The position numbers and the translations under genes are program-made. Shown here piece by piece: positions 17,299 to 25,949 of a stretch of 64,000 bases of DNA. Source of the DNA: Nonomuraea harbinensis (GTDB lineage Bacteria; Actinomycetota; Actinomycetes; Streptosporangiales; Streptosporangiaceae); contig NZ_JAHKRN010000009.1 in NCBI RefSeq assembly GCF_019396385.1, positions 124,001 through 188,000 of the forward strand, in the 5' to 3' direction. Below the pieces are notes generated by a model. That model was given only the letters and a program-made list of their open reading frames with translations, did not search any database and was not told the DNA's origin. The first letter of the stretch is position 1. Every line of letters begins with the position of its first letter.

Positions 17299-18558
17299 AT
17301 GAGCAAGCGAGCCCTGGGCGTGGCCGCTCTCGCGACGCTGGCCTTAACCGCCTGTGGCGGCTCCGACCCCGCTGCCCCCTCCGCGGCGCCGAGCGAGTCC
17401 GCCTCGGCCGCCCCCGCGTCGGGCAACCTCGTCATCTGGGCCGACCCTAACCGGGTCAAGGCCCTCACCCCCTTCGCCGATCAGTTCGGCACCGAGAACG
17501 GCGTGACCGTCGAGGTGAAGGAGATCAGCAAGGACAACCAGCAGACCTTCCTGACCGCCTCCCAGCAGGGCAGCGGCCCCGACGTCATGGTCGGCGCGCA
17601 CGACTGGATCGGCAACCTGGTGCAGAACGGCGCCATCGAGCCGGTCAACCTGACCGAGGAGCAGAAGGCGGCGTTCTCCGACATCGCGATCAAGGCGGTC
17701 ACCTTCGACGGCCAGATCTACGGCGCCCCGTACGCCGTCGAGAACATCGCCCTGATCCGCAACACCGACCTGGCCCCCGACGCGCCCGCCACGATCGAGG
17801 ACATGGTGGCGACCGGCAAGAAGCTCAAGGACGACGGCAAGGTCCAGGAGATCCTCTGCCTGCCCGTGGCCCAGAAGGGCGACGCCTTCCACGTCTACCC
17901 GCTGTTCGCCGCCGGCGGCGGCAAGCTGTTCGGCTCCACCCCGGCCGGCGACCCCGACCCCAAGCAGGTGCTGGTCGGCTCCGAGGGCTCGGTCAAGGCC
18001 TTCGGGAAGCTGCGCGAGCTGGGGGAGAAGGGCGACGGCGCGCTCAAGACGTCGATCACCAACGAGAACTACATCCCCAGCTTCGCCGGGAAGAAGTGCG
18101 CCTTCCTCATCTCCGGCCCGTGGGCCATGACCGACGTCAAGAAGGGCGGCTTCGGCTACGACATCACGCCCGTCCCGTCGTTCGAGGGCGGCGAGCCCGC
18201 CACCCCGTTCGTCGGCGTCCAGTCGTTCTTCGTCGCGGCCAAGGGCCAGAACAAGACGCTCGCCCAGGAGTTCGTCACCAACTACGTGACCAACAAGGAC
18301 GTCGCCAAGGCGCTGTACGACGCCGACCCCCGGCCCCCGGCGCTGACCGCCGCCCTGGAGGAGGTCAAGGCGGCCGACGCCGACGCCGGCAAGTTCATGG
18401 ACGCGGGCAAGGACGGCATGCCGATGCCCGCCATCCCGGAGATGCAGGCCGTGTGGGAGCCGTTCGGCATCGCCGAGGCGGGCGTGGTCAAGGGCGGCGA
18501 CCCGGCCAAGGCGGCCGCCGCCGCGCAGAAGACCATCGACGGCTCGCTCAAGAACTGA
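17299..18558 (+). CDS. malE: Maltose/maltodextrin-binding lipoprotein
   Basis: Extracellular lipoprotein of 419 residues that binds maltose and maltodextrins for MalFG. The signal peptide ends in LTAC (Cys 19), followed by an Ala/Ser/Pro tether. The mature part begins LVIWADPNRVKALTPFADQF and ends with a segment (DAGKDGMPMPAIPEMQAVWEPF) typical of MalE rather than other CUT1 proteins. RBS GGGAGG precedes the ATG. Codon 16 is a rare TTA, inside the signal peptide. First gene of malEFG-GH13, with six bases between its stop and malF. Confidence 0.92.
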   Translation: MSKRALGVAALATLALTACGGSDPAAPSAAPSESASAAPASGNLVIWADPNRVKALTPFADQFGTENGVTVEVKEISKDNQQTFLTASQQGSGPDVMVGAHDWIGNLVQNGAIEPVNLTEEQKAAFSDIAIKAVTFDGQIYGAPYAVENIALIRNTDLAPDAPATIEDMVATGKKLKDDGKVQEILCLPVAQKGDAFHVYPLFAAGGGKLFGSTPAGDPDPKQVLVGSEGSVKAFGKLRELGEKGDGALKTSITNENYIPSFAGKKCAFLISGPWAMTDVKKGGFGYDITPVPSFEGGEPATPFVGVQSFFVAAKGQNKTLAQEFVTNYVTNKDVAKALYDADPRPPALTAALEEVKAADADAGKFMDAGKDGMPMPAIPEMQAVWEPFGIAEAGVVKGGDPAKAAAAAQKTIDGSLKN

Positions 18559-18564
18559 CGCCCC

Positions 18565-20133
18565 ATGCCGCCCGACGTGCGCGAGACCGTGGAGGCGTCA
18601 CAGGCTCCGCGGCCCCGCCGCAACATCACCACCGCCTTCGTGGTGAGCAGGATCGCGGTGCTCGCCGTCGCCGCCGCGATCCTGCTCTACGCCGCGCCGC
18701 CGCTGGTCGCCACCGGGTCCTGGATCGGGCTGGCCGTGCTGCTCGGGGCCACCGCCGTCATCGGCTACCTCTACCTGACCCGGCGGTACGTCCCGGCCAA
18801 GTATCTCGTCCCCGGCACCGTCTTCCTCATCGCCTTCCAGGTGTTCCCGGTGCTCTACACGGTGACCACCGCCTTCACCAACTTCGGCGACGGCCACCGC
18901 GGTGACAAGGCGGCGGCGATCACCGCCATCGAGCGCGGCTCCGTACGGCAGGCGCCCGGTTCGCCCGAGTACCAGCTCACCACCGCGCTGCGCGGCGGCG
19001 AGCTGGTCTTCCTGCTTGTCGACCCCGCCACCAAGCAGGTCCGGCTCGGCGACGCGGGCGGGCTGTCGCCGCTGCCCGGCGCCGAGGTCGGCGTCACCGG
19101 CAAGGTGCTGCGCGCGCCCGGCGTCACCGTCCTGACCGCGCCGCAGGCCGCCGCCCGCGGCGAGGAGATCGCCGCGCTGACCGTGCCCACCGACGGCGGG
19201 GCCGTCAAGGCCAACGGGCTCAGCCGCGCCGTCGAGGGCAGGGCGGCGCTCGTCTACGACGCGGGCTGCGACTGCATGCGGGGCGAGGGCGGCCCGTGGC
19301 GCGCCGACGGGTCGCAGGGCTACTTCGTCAACGCCGCCGGCGAGCACCTGGCCCAGGGCTGGCAGGTCAACGTCGGCCTGGCCAACTTCGCCAGGGTGCT
19401 GACCAACCCCACGATCTCCGGCTACTTCCTCGGGGTGTTCGGCTGGAACGCGGTCTTCGCGCTGGCTTCCGTCGCCGGCACGTTCGGGCTCGGCATGGCC
19501 GTCGCGCTGGCCCTGCACCACCCGCGCATGCGCGGCACCAAGGCCTACCGGATCGCGCTCATCCTGCCGTACGCCATGCCGTCGTTCGCGATGCTGCTGG
19601 TCTGGCGTGACATGTTCAACCGCGACTTCGGGCTGGTCAACCAGATGCTCGGGCTGAACGTGGACTGGCTCGGCGAGGTGACCACCGCCCGGCTCGCCGT
19701 CGTCCTGGTCAACCTGTGGCTGGGCTTCCCGTACATGTTCCTGGTCACGACCGGGGCGCTGCAGGCGATCCCGCGGGAGCTGACCGAGGCCGCCGCCATC
19801 GACGGGGCCACCCCGTGGAAGGCGTTCCGGCGGGTGACGCTGCCGCTGCTGCTGGTGGCGCTGACGCCGCTGCTCATCTCGTCGTTCGCGTACAACTTCA
19901 ACAACTTCAACGCCATCCAGCTCACCACCGAGGGCGGGCCGTTCCCGCCCGAGAACCCGCAGGTGGGCGGCACCGACCTGCTCATCACCTACACGTTCAG
20001 GCTGGCCTTCGGCACCGGCGGCGCGCAGTTCGGCTTCGCGGCCGCGATCTCGGTGTTCATCTTCGCCATCGTGGCGATCGTCTCTGCCGTGGCGTTCCGC
20101 CGTACCCGCAAGCAGGAGGAGGTGTACGCGTGA
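18565..20133 (+). CDS. malF: Maltose ABC transporter permease MalF with periplasmic P2-type loop
   Basis: 522-residue permease, long like enteric MalF. Three membrane spans near the N-terminus (about 30-110) are followed by a large extracytoplasmic loop (about 110-265, containing CDCMRGEGG), then five spans. The EAA loop is LTEAAAIDGATPWKAFRRVT, and the NFNNFNAIQLTTEGGPF segment is characteristic of MalF. The long loop should contact MalE. It overlaps malG by 4 bp (GTGA). Energy must come from a separately encoded ATPase, for which the MsiK-like gene at 28.9 kb is the candidate. Confidence 0.92.
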   Translation: MPPDVRETVEASQAPRPRRNITTAFVVSRIAVLAVAAAILLYAAPPLVATGSWIGLAVLLGATAVIGYLYLTRRYVPAKYLVPGTVFLIAFQVFPVLYTVTTAFTNFGDGHRGDKAAAITAIERGSVRQAPGSPEYQLTTALRGGELVFLLVDPATKQVRLGDAGGLSPLPGAEVGVTGKVLRAPGVTVLTAPQAAARGEEIAALTVPTDGGAVKANGLSRAVEGRAALVYDAGCDCMRGEGGPWRADGSQGYFVNAAGEHLAQGWQVNVGLANFARVLTNPTISGYFLGVFGWNAVFALASVAGTFGLGMAVALALHHPRMRGTKAYRIALILPYAMPSFAMLLVWRDMFNRDFGLVNQMLGLNVDWLGEVTTARLAVVLVNLWLGFPYMFLVTTGALQAIPRELTEAAAIDGATPWKAFRRVTLPLLLVALTPLLISSFAYNFNNFNAIQLTTEGGPFPPENPQVGGTDLLITYTFRLAFGTGGAQFGFAAAISVFIFAIVAIVSAVAFRRTRKQEEVYA

Positions 20134-20969
20134 AGCTGGCGCTCAGGCACGCGTTCGTGCTCGCCGTGTGCGCGTTCGCGATCTTCCCCATCCTGTTCGT
20201 CGTCTCCGCGGCGATCAACCCGCTGGGCACCCTCGCCTCGACCGAGCTGCTGCCGACCGGAGCCGGCCTGGCCAACTTCGGCGAGCTGATGACCTCGGAC
20301 GTCTACCCGTTCGGCCGGTGGTTCTTCAACTCGGTGTTCATCGCGCTGCTGTCGTCGTTCGCCAGCCTGCTGCTGTCGATGTTCGCCGCCTACGCCTTCA
20401 GCCGGATGCGCTTCGCCGGGCGCCGGGTCGGGCTGCTGGCGCTGCTGCTCATCCAGATGTTCCCGCAGTTCCTGGCCATCGTGACGATCTTCATGATCTT
20501 CACCAGGGTGACCGAGCTGTACCCGGCGTTCGGCTTCGACACCGTGTGGGGGCTCATGCTGCTCTACCTGGGCGGCGCGCTCGGCGTGAACACCTGGCTG
20601 ATGAAGGGCTTCCTGGACACCGTGCCGAAGGAGCTCGACGAGGCCGCCACCGTGGACGGCGCCACGCACGCGCAGGTCTTCTGGAAGGTCATCATGCCGC
20701 TGGTCACGCCGATCCTCGCGGTCACCGCGCTGCTGGCGTTCATCACCACCATGAGCGAGTTCCTCATGGCGAACGTCTTCCTGCGCGACCCGGAGAGCAA
20801 GACGCTCGCCGTGGGCATGTACGGGATGATCGCCGGCGACCGGCGCAACGAGAACTTCGGCATGTTCGCCGCCGCCACGCTGCTCACCGCGATCCCGACC
20901 GTCAGCGTCTTCCTCTGGCTGCAGAAGTACATCGTCTCCGGACTCACCTCCGGCGCCGTCAAGGGGTGA
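20130..20969 (+). CDS. malG: Maltose ABC transporter permease MalG
   Basis: 279-residue partner of MalF with six predicted spans. The EAA loop is ELDEAATVDGATHAQVFWKV. The tail YIVSGLTSGAVKG is the MalG signature that contacts the ATPase and binding-protein complex. Start GTG 20130 overlaps the malF stop. Three bases separate it from the downstream GH13 gene, so import and intracellular hydrolysis are made from one message. Confidence 0.92.
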   Translation: MKLALRHAFVLAVCAFAIFPILFVVSAAINPLGTLASTELLPTGAGLANFGELMTSDVYPFGRWFFNSVFIALLSSFASLLLSMFAAYAFSRMRFAGRRVGLLALLLIQMFPQFLAIVTIFMIFTRVTELYPAFGFDTVWGLMLLYLGGALGVNTWLMKGFLDTVPKELDEAATVDGATHAQVFWKVIMPLVTPILAVTALLAFITTMSEFLMANVFLRDPESKTLAVGMYGMIAGDRRNENFGMFAAATLLTAIPTVSVFLWLQKYIVSGLTSGAVKG

Positions 20970-20972
20970 CTC

Positions 20973-22763
20973 ATGCGCTTCCTGGATCTGCCGCACCACG
21001 ACGGCTCCCCGCTGTACGTCTCCACGCAGGCGCCCGAGCCCGGCGCCCCGGTGACGCTCTGGCTGCGCGCCCCGCGCGCCGCCGGGGTCACCGCCGCGCA
21101 CGTGCGCGCCGTCCACGACGGCGAGCCCCGCTACGCCCGCGCCGCGCCCGACCCCGCCAGGACCGGCCGCCCCGTCGGCGGGTACGGTGCCGGCGACGAC
21201 TGGTGGCGGGCCGAGGTCACCCCGGTGAACCCGGTCACCCGCTACCGCTTCCTGCTGGAGACCACCGGCGGCCAGGCGTGGCTGACCGCCGCCGGGCTGT
21301 TCGCGCACGACGTGCCCGACTCCGGGGACTTCCGCCTGGTCTGCCACGAGCCGCCCCCCGCGTGGATGGCCGGCTCGATCGTCTACCAGATCTTCCCCGA
21401 CCGGTTCGCCCGCTCGGGCCCCATGCCGGACCCGGCCCCGGCATGGGCGCTGCCCCGCGACTGGGACCGCGACCCGGTCATCCCCAGCGGCCCCGGCACC
21501 GCCGAGCAGTTCTACGGCGGCGACCTCGACGGCGTCGTCCGCCACCTCGGCCACATCGAGAGCCTCGGCGCCGACACCGTCTACCTGACCCCGATCTTCC
21601 CGGCCCGCTCCAACCACCGCTACGACGCCGCCGACTTCGACCGCGTCGACCCCCTGCTCGGCGGCGACGCCGCGCTGCGCCGGCTGGCGGACGCGCTGCA
21701 CGGGCGCGGCATGCGGCTGCTCGGCGACATCACCGCCAACCACACCGGCGACGCCCACGCCTGGTTCACCGCCGCCGTCTCCGACGTGCGCGCCCCCGAA
21801 CGGGACATGTACTACTTCGACCCCGACACCGGCGACTACGAGTCCTGGTGGGGCTTCAAGTCGCTGCCCAAGCTCAACTGGGGCAGCCCGCTCGTCCGCG
21901 ACCGCATGCGCCAGGTGCTCACCCGCTGGACCGGGCCGTTCGACGGCTGGCGGGTGGACGTGGCCAACATGACCGGCCGGTTCGGCGCCGACGACCACAA
22001 CCACGAGGCCGCGGCCCTGCTGCGCCGCGCCCTGCCGCCCGGCGCCGCGTTCGTCGCCGAGCACAACCACGACGCCTCGTCCGACCTGGACCGCGACGGC
22101 TGGCACGGCACGATGAACTACGGCGGCTTCACCCGCCCCGTCTGGTCCTGGCTGCGCGCCGGCACGCTCGGCCTGGAGCACTTCCTCGGCGTGCCCGGCG
22201 GCGTGCCCCGCCGCGACGGCCTCGCCGTCCTGGCCACGCTGCGGTCCTTCGCCTCGCACCTGTCGTGGCGCTCGCTCGTGCACTCCTGGCAGCTGCTCGA
22301 CTCGCACGACACGCCGCGGATCCGCACCGTCACCGGCTCGCGCGAGCGCCACCTCGTCGCGCTCGGCCTGCAGGCCACGCTGCCCGGCACGCCCATGGTG
22401 TTCGCCGGCAGCGAGTTCGGCCTCACCGGCGTCAACGGCGAGCACTCCCGCACCCCCATGCCCTGGAACCGCCCCGCCGACCGGGACCCGGCCACCCTCG
22501 CCGCCTACCGCGACCTGCTCGGGCTGCGCCGCCGCGAACCCGCGCTGCGCCACGGCGGGCTGCGCTGGCTGCACGCCGACGCCGACTGCCTGGTGTTCGC
22601 ACGCGAGACGTACGAGGAGACGCTGCTCGTGTGCGCCCGCCGCGCGCCGGGGGCTCCGCTGGCCCTGCCCGCCCACGCCGACCTCGTCCATAACGGCGGC
22701 GACACGAATGACGGAACAGGTGATGGACCGTCGCTGTCCGTGTGGCGGGTCATCGGCCGATGA
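20973..22763 (+). CDS. GH13 maltodextrin hydrolase (neopullulanase/maltogenic amylase type)
   Basis: 596-residue intracellular alpha-amylase-family enzyme, no signal peptide. Residues about 1-115 form a CBM34-like beta domain, about 130-510 the (beta/alpha)8 barrel with DITANHTGDAH, nucleophile Asp329 in WRVDVAN, acid/base Glu363 in AEHNHD and Asp446 in DSHDTPR, followed by a short beta domain. The SLPKLNW motif is that of GH13_20 neopullulanases and cyclomaltodextrinases. It should degrade maltodextrins delivered by MalEFG. Start ATG 20973, three bases after malG. Confidence 0.88.
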   Translation: MRFLDLPHHDGSPLYVSTQAPEPGAPVTLWLRAPRAAGVTAAHVRAVHDGEPRYARAAPDPARTGRPVGGYGAGDDWWRAEVTPVNPVTRYRFLLETTGGQAWLTAAGLFAHDVPDSGDFRLVCHEPPPAWMAGSIVYQIFPDRFARSGPMPDPAPAWALPRDWDRDPVIPSGPGTAEQFYGGDLDGVVRHLGHIESLGADTVYLTPIFPARSNHRYDAADFDRVDPLLGGDAALRRLADALHGRGMRLLGDITANHTGDAHAWFTAAVSDVRAPERDMYYFDPDTGDYESWWGFKSLPKLNWGSPLVRDRMRQVLTRWTGPFDGWRVDVANMTGRFGADDHNHEAAALLRRALPPGAAFVAEHNHDASSDLDRDGWHGTMNYGGFTRPVWSWLRAGTLGLEHFLGVPGGVPRRDGLAVLATLRSFASHLSWRSLVHSWQLLDSHDTPRIRTVTGSRERHLVALGLQATLPGTPMVFAGSEFGLTGVNGEHSRTPMPWNRPADRDPATLAAYRDLLGLRRREPALRHGGLRWLHADADCLVFARETYEETLLVCARRAPGAPLALPAHADLVHNGGDTNDGTGDGPSLSVWRVIGR

Positions 22764-22815
22764 CGCTACGGTTGGGGCCGCCCCGTCAGAGTTGATCGAG
22801 TTATAGGTGTGCCCG

Positions 22816-24072
22816 ATGAGGTTGCTGTCCGTGGCCGTCCTGGCTTCGCTCCTGCCCGCCCTGCCGCTGCCGGCCCAGGCGGCCGCCCACGCCGGCACCA
22901 CCTACTACGTGGACTCCAAGGCGGGTGACGACGCCGCCGACGGCACCGCCGCCGACCGGGCGTGGCGGTCGCTCGACGCGGTCAACGCCGCCGACCTCAA
23001 GCCCGGCGACACCGTCGCCGTCAAGCGGGGCAGCAGCTTCACCGGCTCGCTCGTGCTCGCCGCGAAGGGCACCGCCCGATCGCCCATCACCGTCAAGGCC
23101 TACGGCAAGGGCGCGCTGCCCAGGATCGGCGGCCGGGACGCCAACTGCGTGGTCGTCTCCGGCGACCACTGGCGCATCAGCGGCCTGCGCGCCAGCAACT
23201 GCGCCTGGGCGGGGTTCGAGATCAAGGGCGACCACAACGTGCTGTCCAAGGTGCAGGCCGACCGCAACGTGACCGGCGCGACCGTCACCCCCAGCGGGTC
23301 CCGCAACACGATCAAGGACAGCACCTTCACCAGGAACAACCGGATGAGCGTCAACGACAAGGGCGGCGACAACGACTCCGGCGCCTTCGGCATCCTGCTC
23401 AACGGCGACGACAACCTCGTCACCGGCAACACGATCACCGGCAGCCACGCCAAGAGCTACGACTACGGCGTCGACGGCGCCGCCATCGAGATCTTCGGTG
23501 GCAACCGCAACCGGATCACCCACAACCGCACCCACGACAACAACACCTTCAGCGAGCTCGGCGCCAAGAAGGGCGACACCGCCACGGGCAACGTGTTCGC
23601 CTTCAACGTCGTCACCTCCTCGCTGAAGACCGGCTCCTTCCTCGTCACCCGCGGCGCCCGCCACGTCGTCGGCCCGGTCAAGGGCACCACGGCCGTGCAC
23701 AACTCCGTCTACATGCCGGCCCGCGACACCATCGGCTGGTCCTGCCACGACGGCTGCTCCCCGTCGATCCTGAAGCTGCGCAACAACGTCATCGTGGTGG
23801 GCGGCACGGCCGGCTACGAGGACGCCAAGGGCGCCGACGAGGCGAGCAGTGTTTACAAGGCGCGCAAGGCCGAGTTCAAGCTCGGCTCCGGCTCCGTCAT
23901 GGCCGACCCGCGCTTCGTCTCGCGGACCAACCTGCGCCTGGCGCCCTCGTCGCCGGCCCGTGGCCGCGCGGTCCGCCTCGGCCCGTCGTGGTTCGGCGGC
24001 GCCGCGCTGGCCAAGGACATCACCGGCAAGCCGCTGCCCTCCTCCACCCGCCACGCGGGCGCCTACCAGTAA
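22816..24072 (+). CDS. Secreted right-handed beta-helix protein (pectate-lyase-like fold)
   Basis: 418-residue exported protein: signal peptide to about AQA (residue 24), then YYVDSKAGDDAADGTAADRAWRSL, a typical opening of pectin-lyase-fold proteins, and many repeating N-x-I/V strands (GSRNTIKDSTF, DDNLVTGNTITGS, GNRNRITHNRTHDNN). Such proteins are often polysaccharide lyases or hydrolases, but I see no catalytic signature that names the activity. ATG 22816 is chosen at the signal peptide; GTG 22807, three codons upstream, is also open. It follows the GH13 gene by 52 bp and may be in the same transcript. Confidence 0.8.
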   Translation: MRLLSVAVLASLLPALPLPAQAAAHAGTTYYVDSKAGDDAADGTAADRAWRSLDAVNAADLKPGDTVAVKRGSSFTGSLVLAAKGTARSPITVKAYGKGALPRIGGRDANCVVVSGDHWRISGLRASNCAWAGFEIKGDHNVLSKVQADRNVTGATVTPSGSRNTIKDSTFTRNNRMSVNDKGGDNDSGAFGILLNGDDNLVTGNTITGSHAKSYDYGVDGAAIEIFGGNRNRITHNRTHDNNTFSELGAKKGDTATGNVFAFNVVTSSLKTGSFLVTRGARHVVGPVKGTTAVHNSVYMPARDTIGWSCHDGCSPSILKLRNNVIVVGGTAGYEDAKGADEASSVYKARKAEFKLGSGSVMADPRFVSRTNLRLAPSSPARGRAVRLGPSWFGGAALAKDITGKPLPSSTRHAGAYQ

Positions 24073-24074
24073 CG

Positions 24075-24671
24075 TCAGCCGATGCCGTAACGGCTCGACA
24101 TCCAGTCGTAGACCTGGCGGGCGGCGGGCTCGTCGCCGCCCAGCAGGGTGATCAGCCTGCCGGTGCGGCGGGTCAGCACGCACGCGAAGCTCTCCGCGAA
24201 CAGCTCCGACACGTCCTGCCGGTACGGCGACTCCAGCCGCGGCCGGCGCAGCGCGTGCAGGAAGGTCCACCAGCGGTCGGCCGAGGGCCGGCCGTCGGAG
24301 TGGTCGATGGCGTGGCCCAGCTCGTGACCGCACACGTTGACCGACGGCGAGGGCACGCTGCCGACCGCGATGCGGCGCAGGACCGGGTCGTAGACACCGG
24401 CGCTCCGCTCCCACGTGCCCTCCTGCTGCGGCAGCGGGATGGCGCGCAGCTTCTCGAAGGCCGGCAGGTCAGGAACGGAGCCGGGGCCCACCACCAGGCC
24501 GCCGTCGAGGTGGTCGGCCAGGCGGGCGCCCAGGGCGCGCGGCACCGCCGCGAGCGTCATGACGGCCACGAGTGACTCCGGCGGCGGCAGCGTCCCCGGC
24601 TCCCACATCCGCGTCAGCCTGTGCTCCAGCACGCCGACATGCAGCCATCCAGGCCATCCTCTGCGCCTCAC
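24075..24671 (-). CDS. Putative zinc metallopeptidase (HExxH, lethal-factor-like)
   Basis: 198-residue protein with a clear zinc motif in NVCGHELGHAIDH, and a downstream Glu in SELFAESFA that could be the third ligand, the gluzincin-like pattern of the anthrax lethal-factor (ATLF) domain. A Tyr-Arg (PYRQD) lies between them. No signal peptide or membrane span is evident, so an intracellular role or non-classical export is possible. The start is uncertain: GTG 24671 is the longest, but GTG or ATG codons about 12-22 residues inward would also work. It converges on the beta-helix gene with 2 bp between stops. The family assignment is tentative. Confidence 0.6.
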   Translation of the reverse strand: MRRRGWPGWLHVGVLEHRLTRMWEPGTLPPPESLVAVMTLAAVPRALGARLADHLDGGLVVGPGSVPDLPAFEKLRAIPLPQQEGTWERSAGVYDPVLRRIAVGSVPSPSVNVCGHELGHAIDHSDGRPSADRWWTFLHALRRPRLESPYRQDVSELFAESFACVLTRRTGRLITLLGGDEPAARQVYDWMSSRYGIG

Positions 24672-24809
24672 CGTACCGCGCTCTCTGCAACCGTTCTCAG
24701 GCCACCCTCGTGACCGAGATCAATGATTACCTATCCGCGACCCTGCGGTGGTGTCGAAACGGGCGCGATCCGCACGACGCTTCCTGTGAAAGCGACGAGA
24801 GAGAGACCC

Positions 24810-25093
24810 ATGGGCTGGAAGATCGAAGTCGTCCCCATCCCCGTCGCCGACGTGGAGAAGGCCAAGGGGTCCTCCAGCGAGCGGCCGGGGTTCACCGTGG
24901 ACCACGACTCGCGGGTGAACGAGGAGACGCGGGTGGTCCGGCTGACGCCGCCCGGCTCGGGCCGCTCCGTGTGAGCGCGGTCAAGCACTACGAGCGGGAC
25001 GGCACGTTCGCCGAAGGGGCGGGGCGGCCGCTGGAACTCGTGTTCTTCGACGACCTCGACGGCGACGGCCGGGTGCTGCAGGAGCGCGCCTGA
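24810..25093 (+). pseudogene. Decayed VOC (glyoxalase-like) family gene
   Basis: The first frame gives MGWKIEVVPIPVADVEKAK and DHDSRVNEETRVVRLTPPGSG, the normal N-terminal half of a VOC-superfamily protein, but stops after 54 residues. The normal C-terminus (HYERDGTFAEGAGRPLE, FFDDLDGDGRVLQER) follows at once in another frame. About 50 central residues are missing and the frame is lost. The FY usually found after AKA is also replaced by GSS. So this is a remnant with an internal deletion. Confidence 0.75.
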
Positions 25094-25257
25094 CGGCGGC
25101 TTGGCGCAATACGCGGTCAGTCTTGCCCGGTTCTTGGCGGCGTGAACCGGTATGGAAGCTGCATGCTGGGATTAAGCGCAGCAAGCGTGACATATCCGTG
25201 GAACATGCCGGAAACCTCTCCGCGGCACTGTGAAAGCCTCGGAAAAGGGGAGGGGCA

Positions 25258-25860
25258 ATGCTGCTGCGACTGAGGGTGTCGCTAGCCGACCGGCCGGGAG
25301 GGCTCGGCCAGGTCGCCAAGGTGCTGGGCACGCTGGGCGCCGACATCCTCCAGGTCACCGTGCTCGAACGTGAGATGGGCAGGGCGGTGGACGACTTCGT
25401 CGTGTCCTGGCCGGGCCCGGCGGGCGCGGACGAGGTGCGGGAGCGGTTCTCCGCCGTGCCCGGCGTGCGGGTGGAGGGCGTGTGGCCGACCCGCGAGGTC
25501 CCCGGCTCCGCGCCCGACTACGACCTGCTCATGCACGTCGCGGCCGAGCCGTCGCGCGGCCTCGCCACGCTGGTGGACGCGCTGCCCGGCCTGTGCGGCG
25601 CGGAATGGTCGGTGGCCTACGCCGGCGGCTCGGTGGTCCACAGCTCCATCGCCGCGCCCGAACTCGTCGACCTGCCCGAGCCGCCGCCGCGCGCCGCCAC
25701 GCTGGACGGCGAGAAGGTGCGGCTCATGCTGCTGCCCATGACCGCGTACCAGCTCCACCTGCTCGTGGCCCGGGCCGACGGGCCCGGGTTCCACCGCGCC
25801 GAGCTGGAACGGGCCGTGCGCATCGTGGACGTCGTCTCCGCCCTGGCCGCCCGCGTCTGA
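25258..25860 (+). CDS. ACT-domain protein
   Basis: 200-residue cytoplasmic protein. Residues 1-75 are an ACT domain (LRLRVSLADRPGGLGQVAKVLGTLGADI) of the kind that binds amino acids; the remainder contains two less conserved alpha/beta segments (DYDLLMHVAAEPSRGLATLVDALP, KVRLMLLPMTAYQLHLLVARAD). It is not attached to an enzyme domain, so a small-molecule sensor or regulatory subunit is likely. GGGGAGGGG precedes the ATG. Neighbours give no clue to the ligand. Confidence 0.8.
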   Translation: MLLRLRVSLADRPGGLGQVAKVLGTLGADILQVTVLEREMGRAVDDFVVSWPGPAGADEVRERFSAVPGVRVEGVWPTREVPGSAPDYDLLMHVAAEPSRGLATLVDALPGLCGAEWSVAYAGGSVVHSSIAAPELVDLPEPPPRAATLDGEKVRLMLLPMTAYQLHLLVARADGPGFHRAELERAVRIVDVVSALAARV

Positions 25861-25949
25861 GGCGGACCCGGTAGTTCGTCCGGGATGGGAGGACTGTGGC
25901 TTTCGGGAGAAGATTTCGGGGTTGTTGTTGATCGCCGAGCATTTCTCCT

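Noticed and set aside
19989..22901. Very long open frame antisense to malG and the GH13 gene
   Set aside because: The protein is low-complexity Gly/Val/Arg/Asp, typical of shadow frames in high-G+C DNA; the plus strand codes for recognised families throughout.
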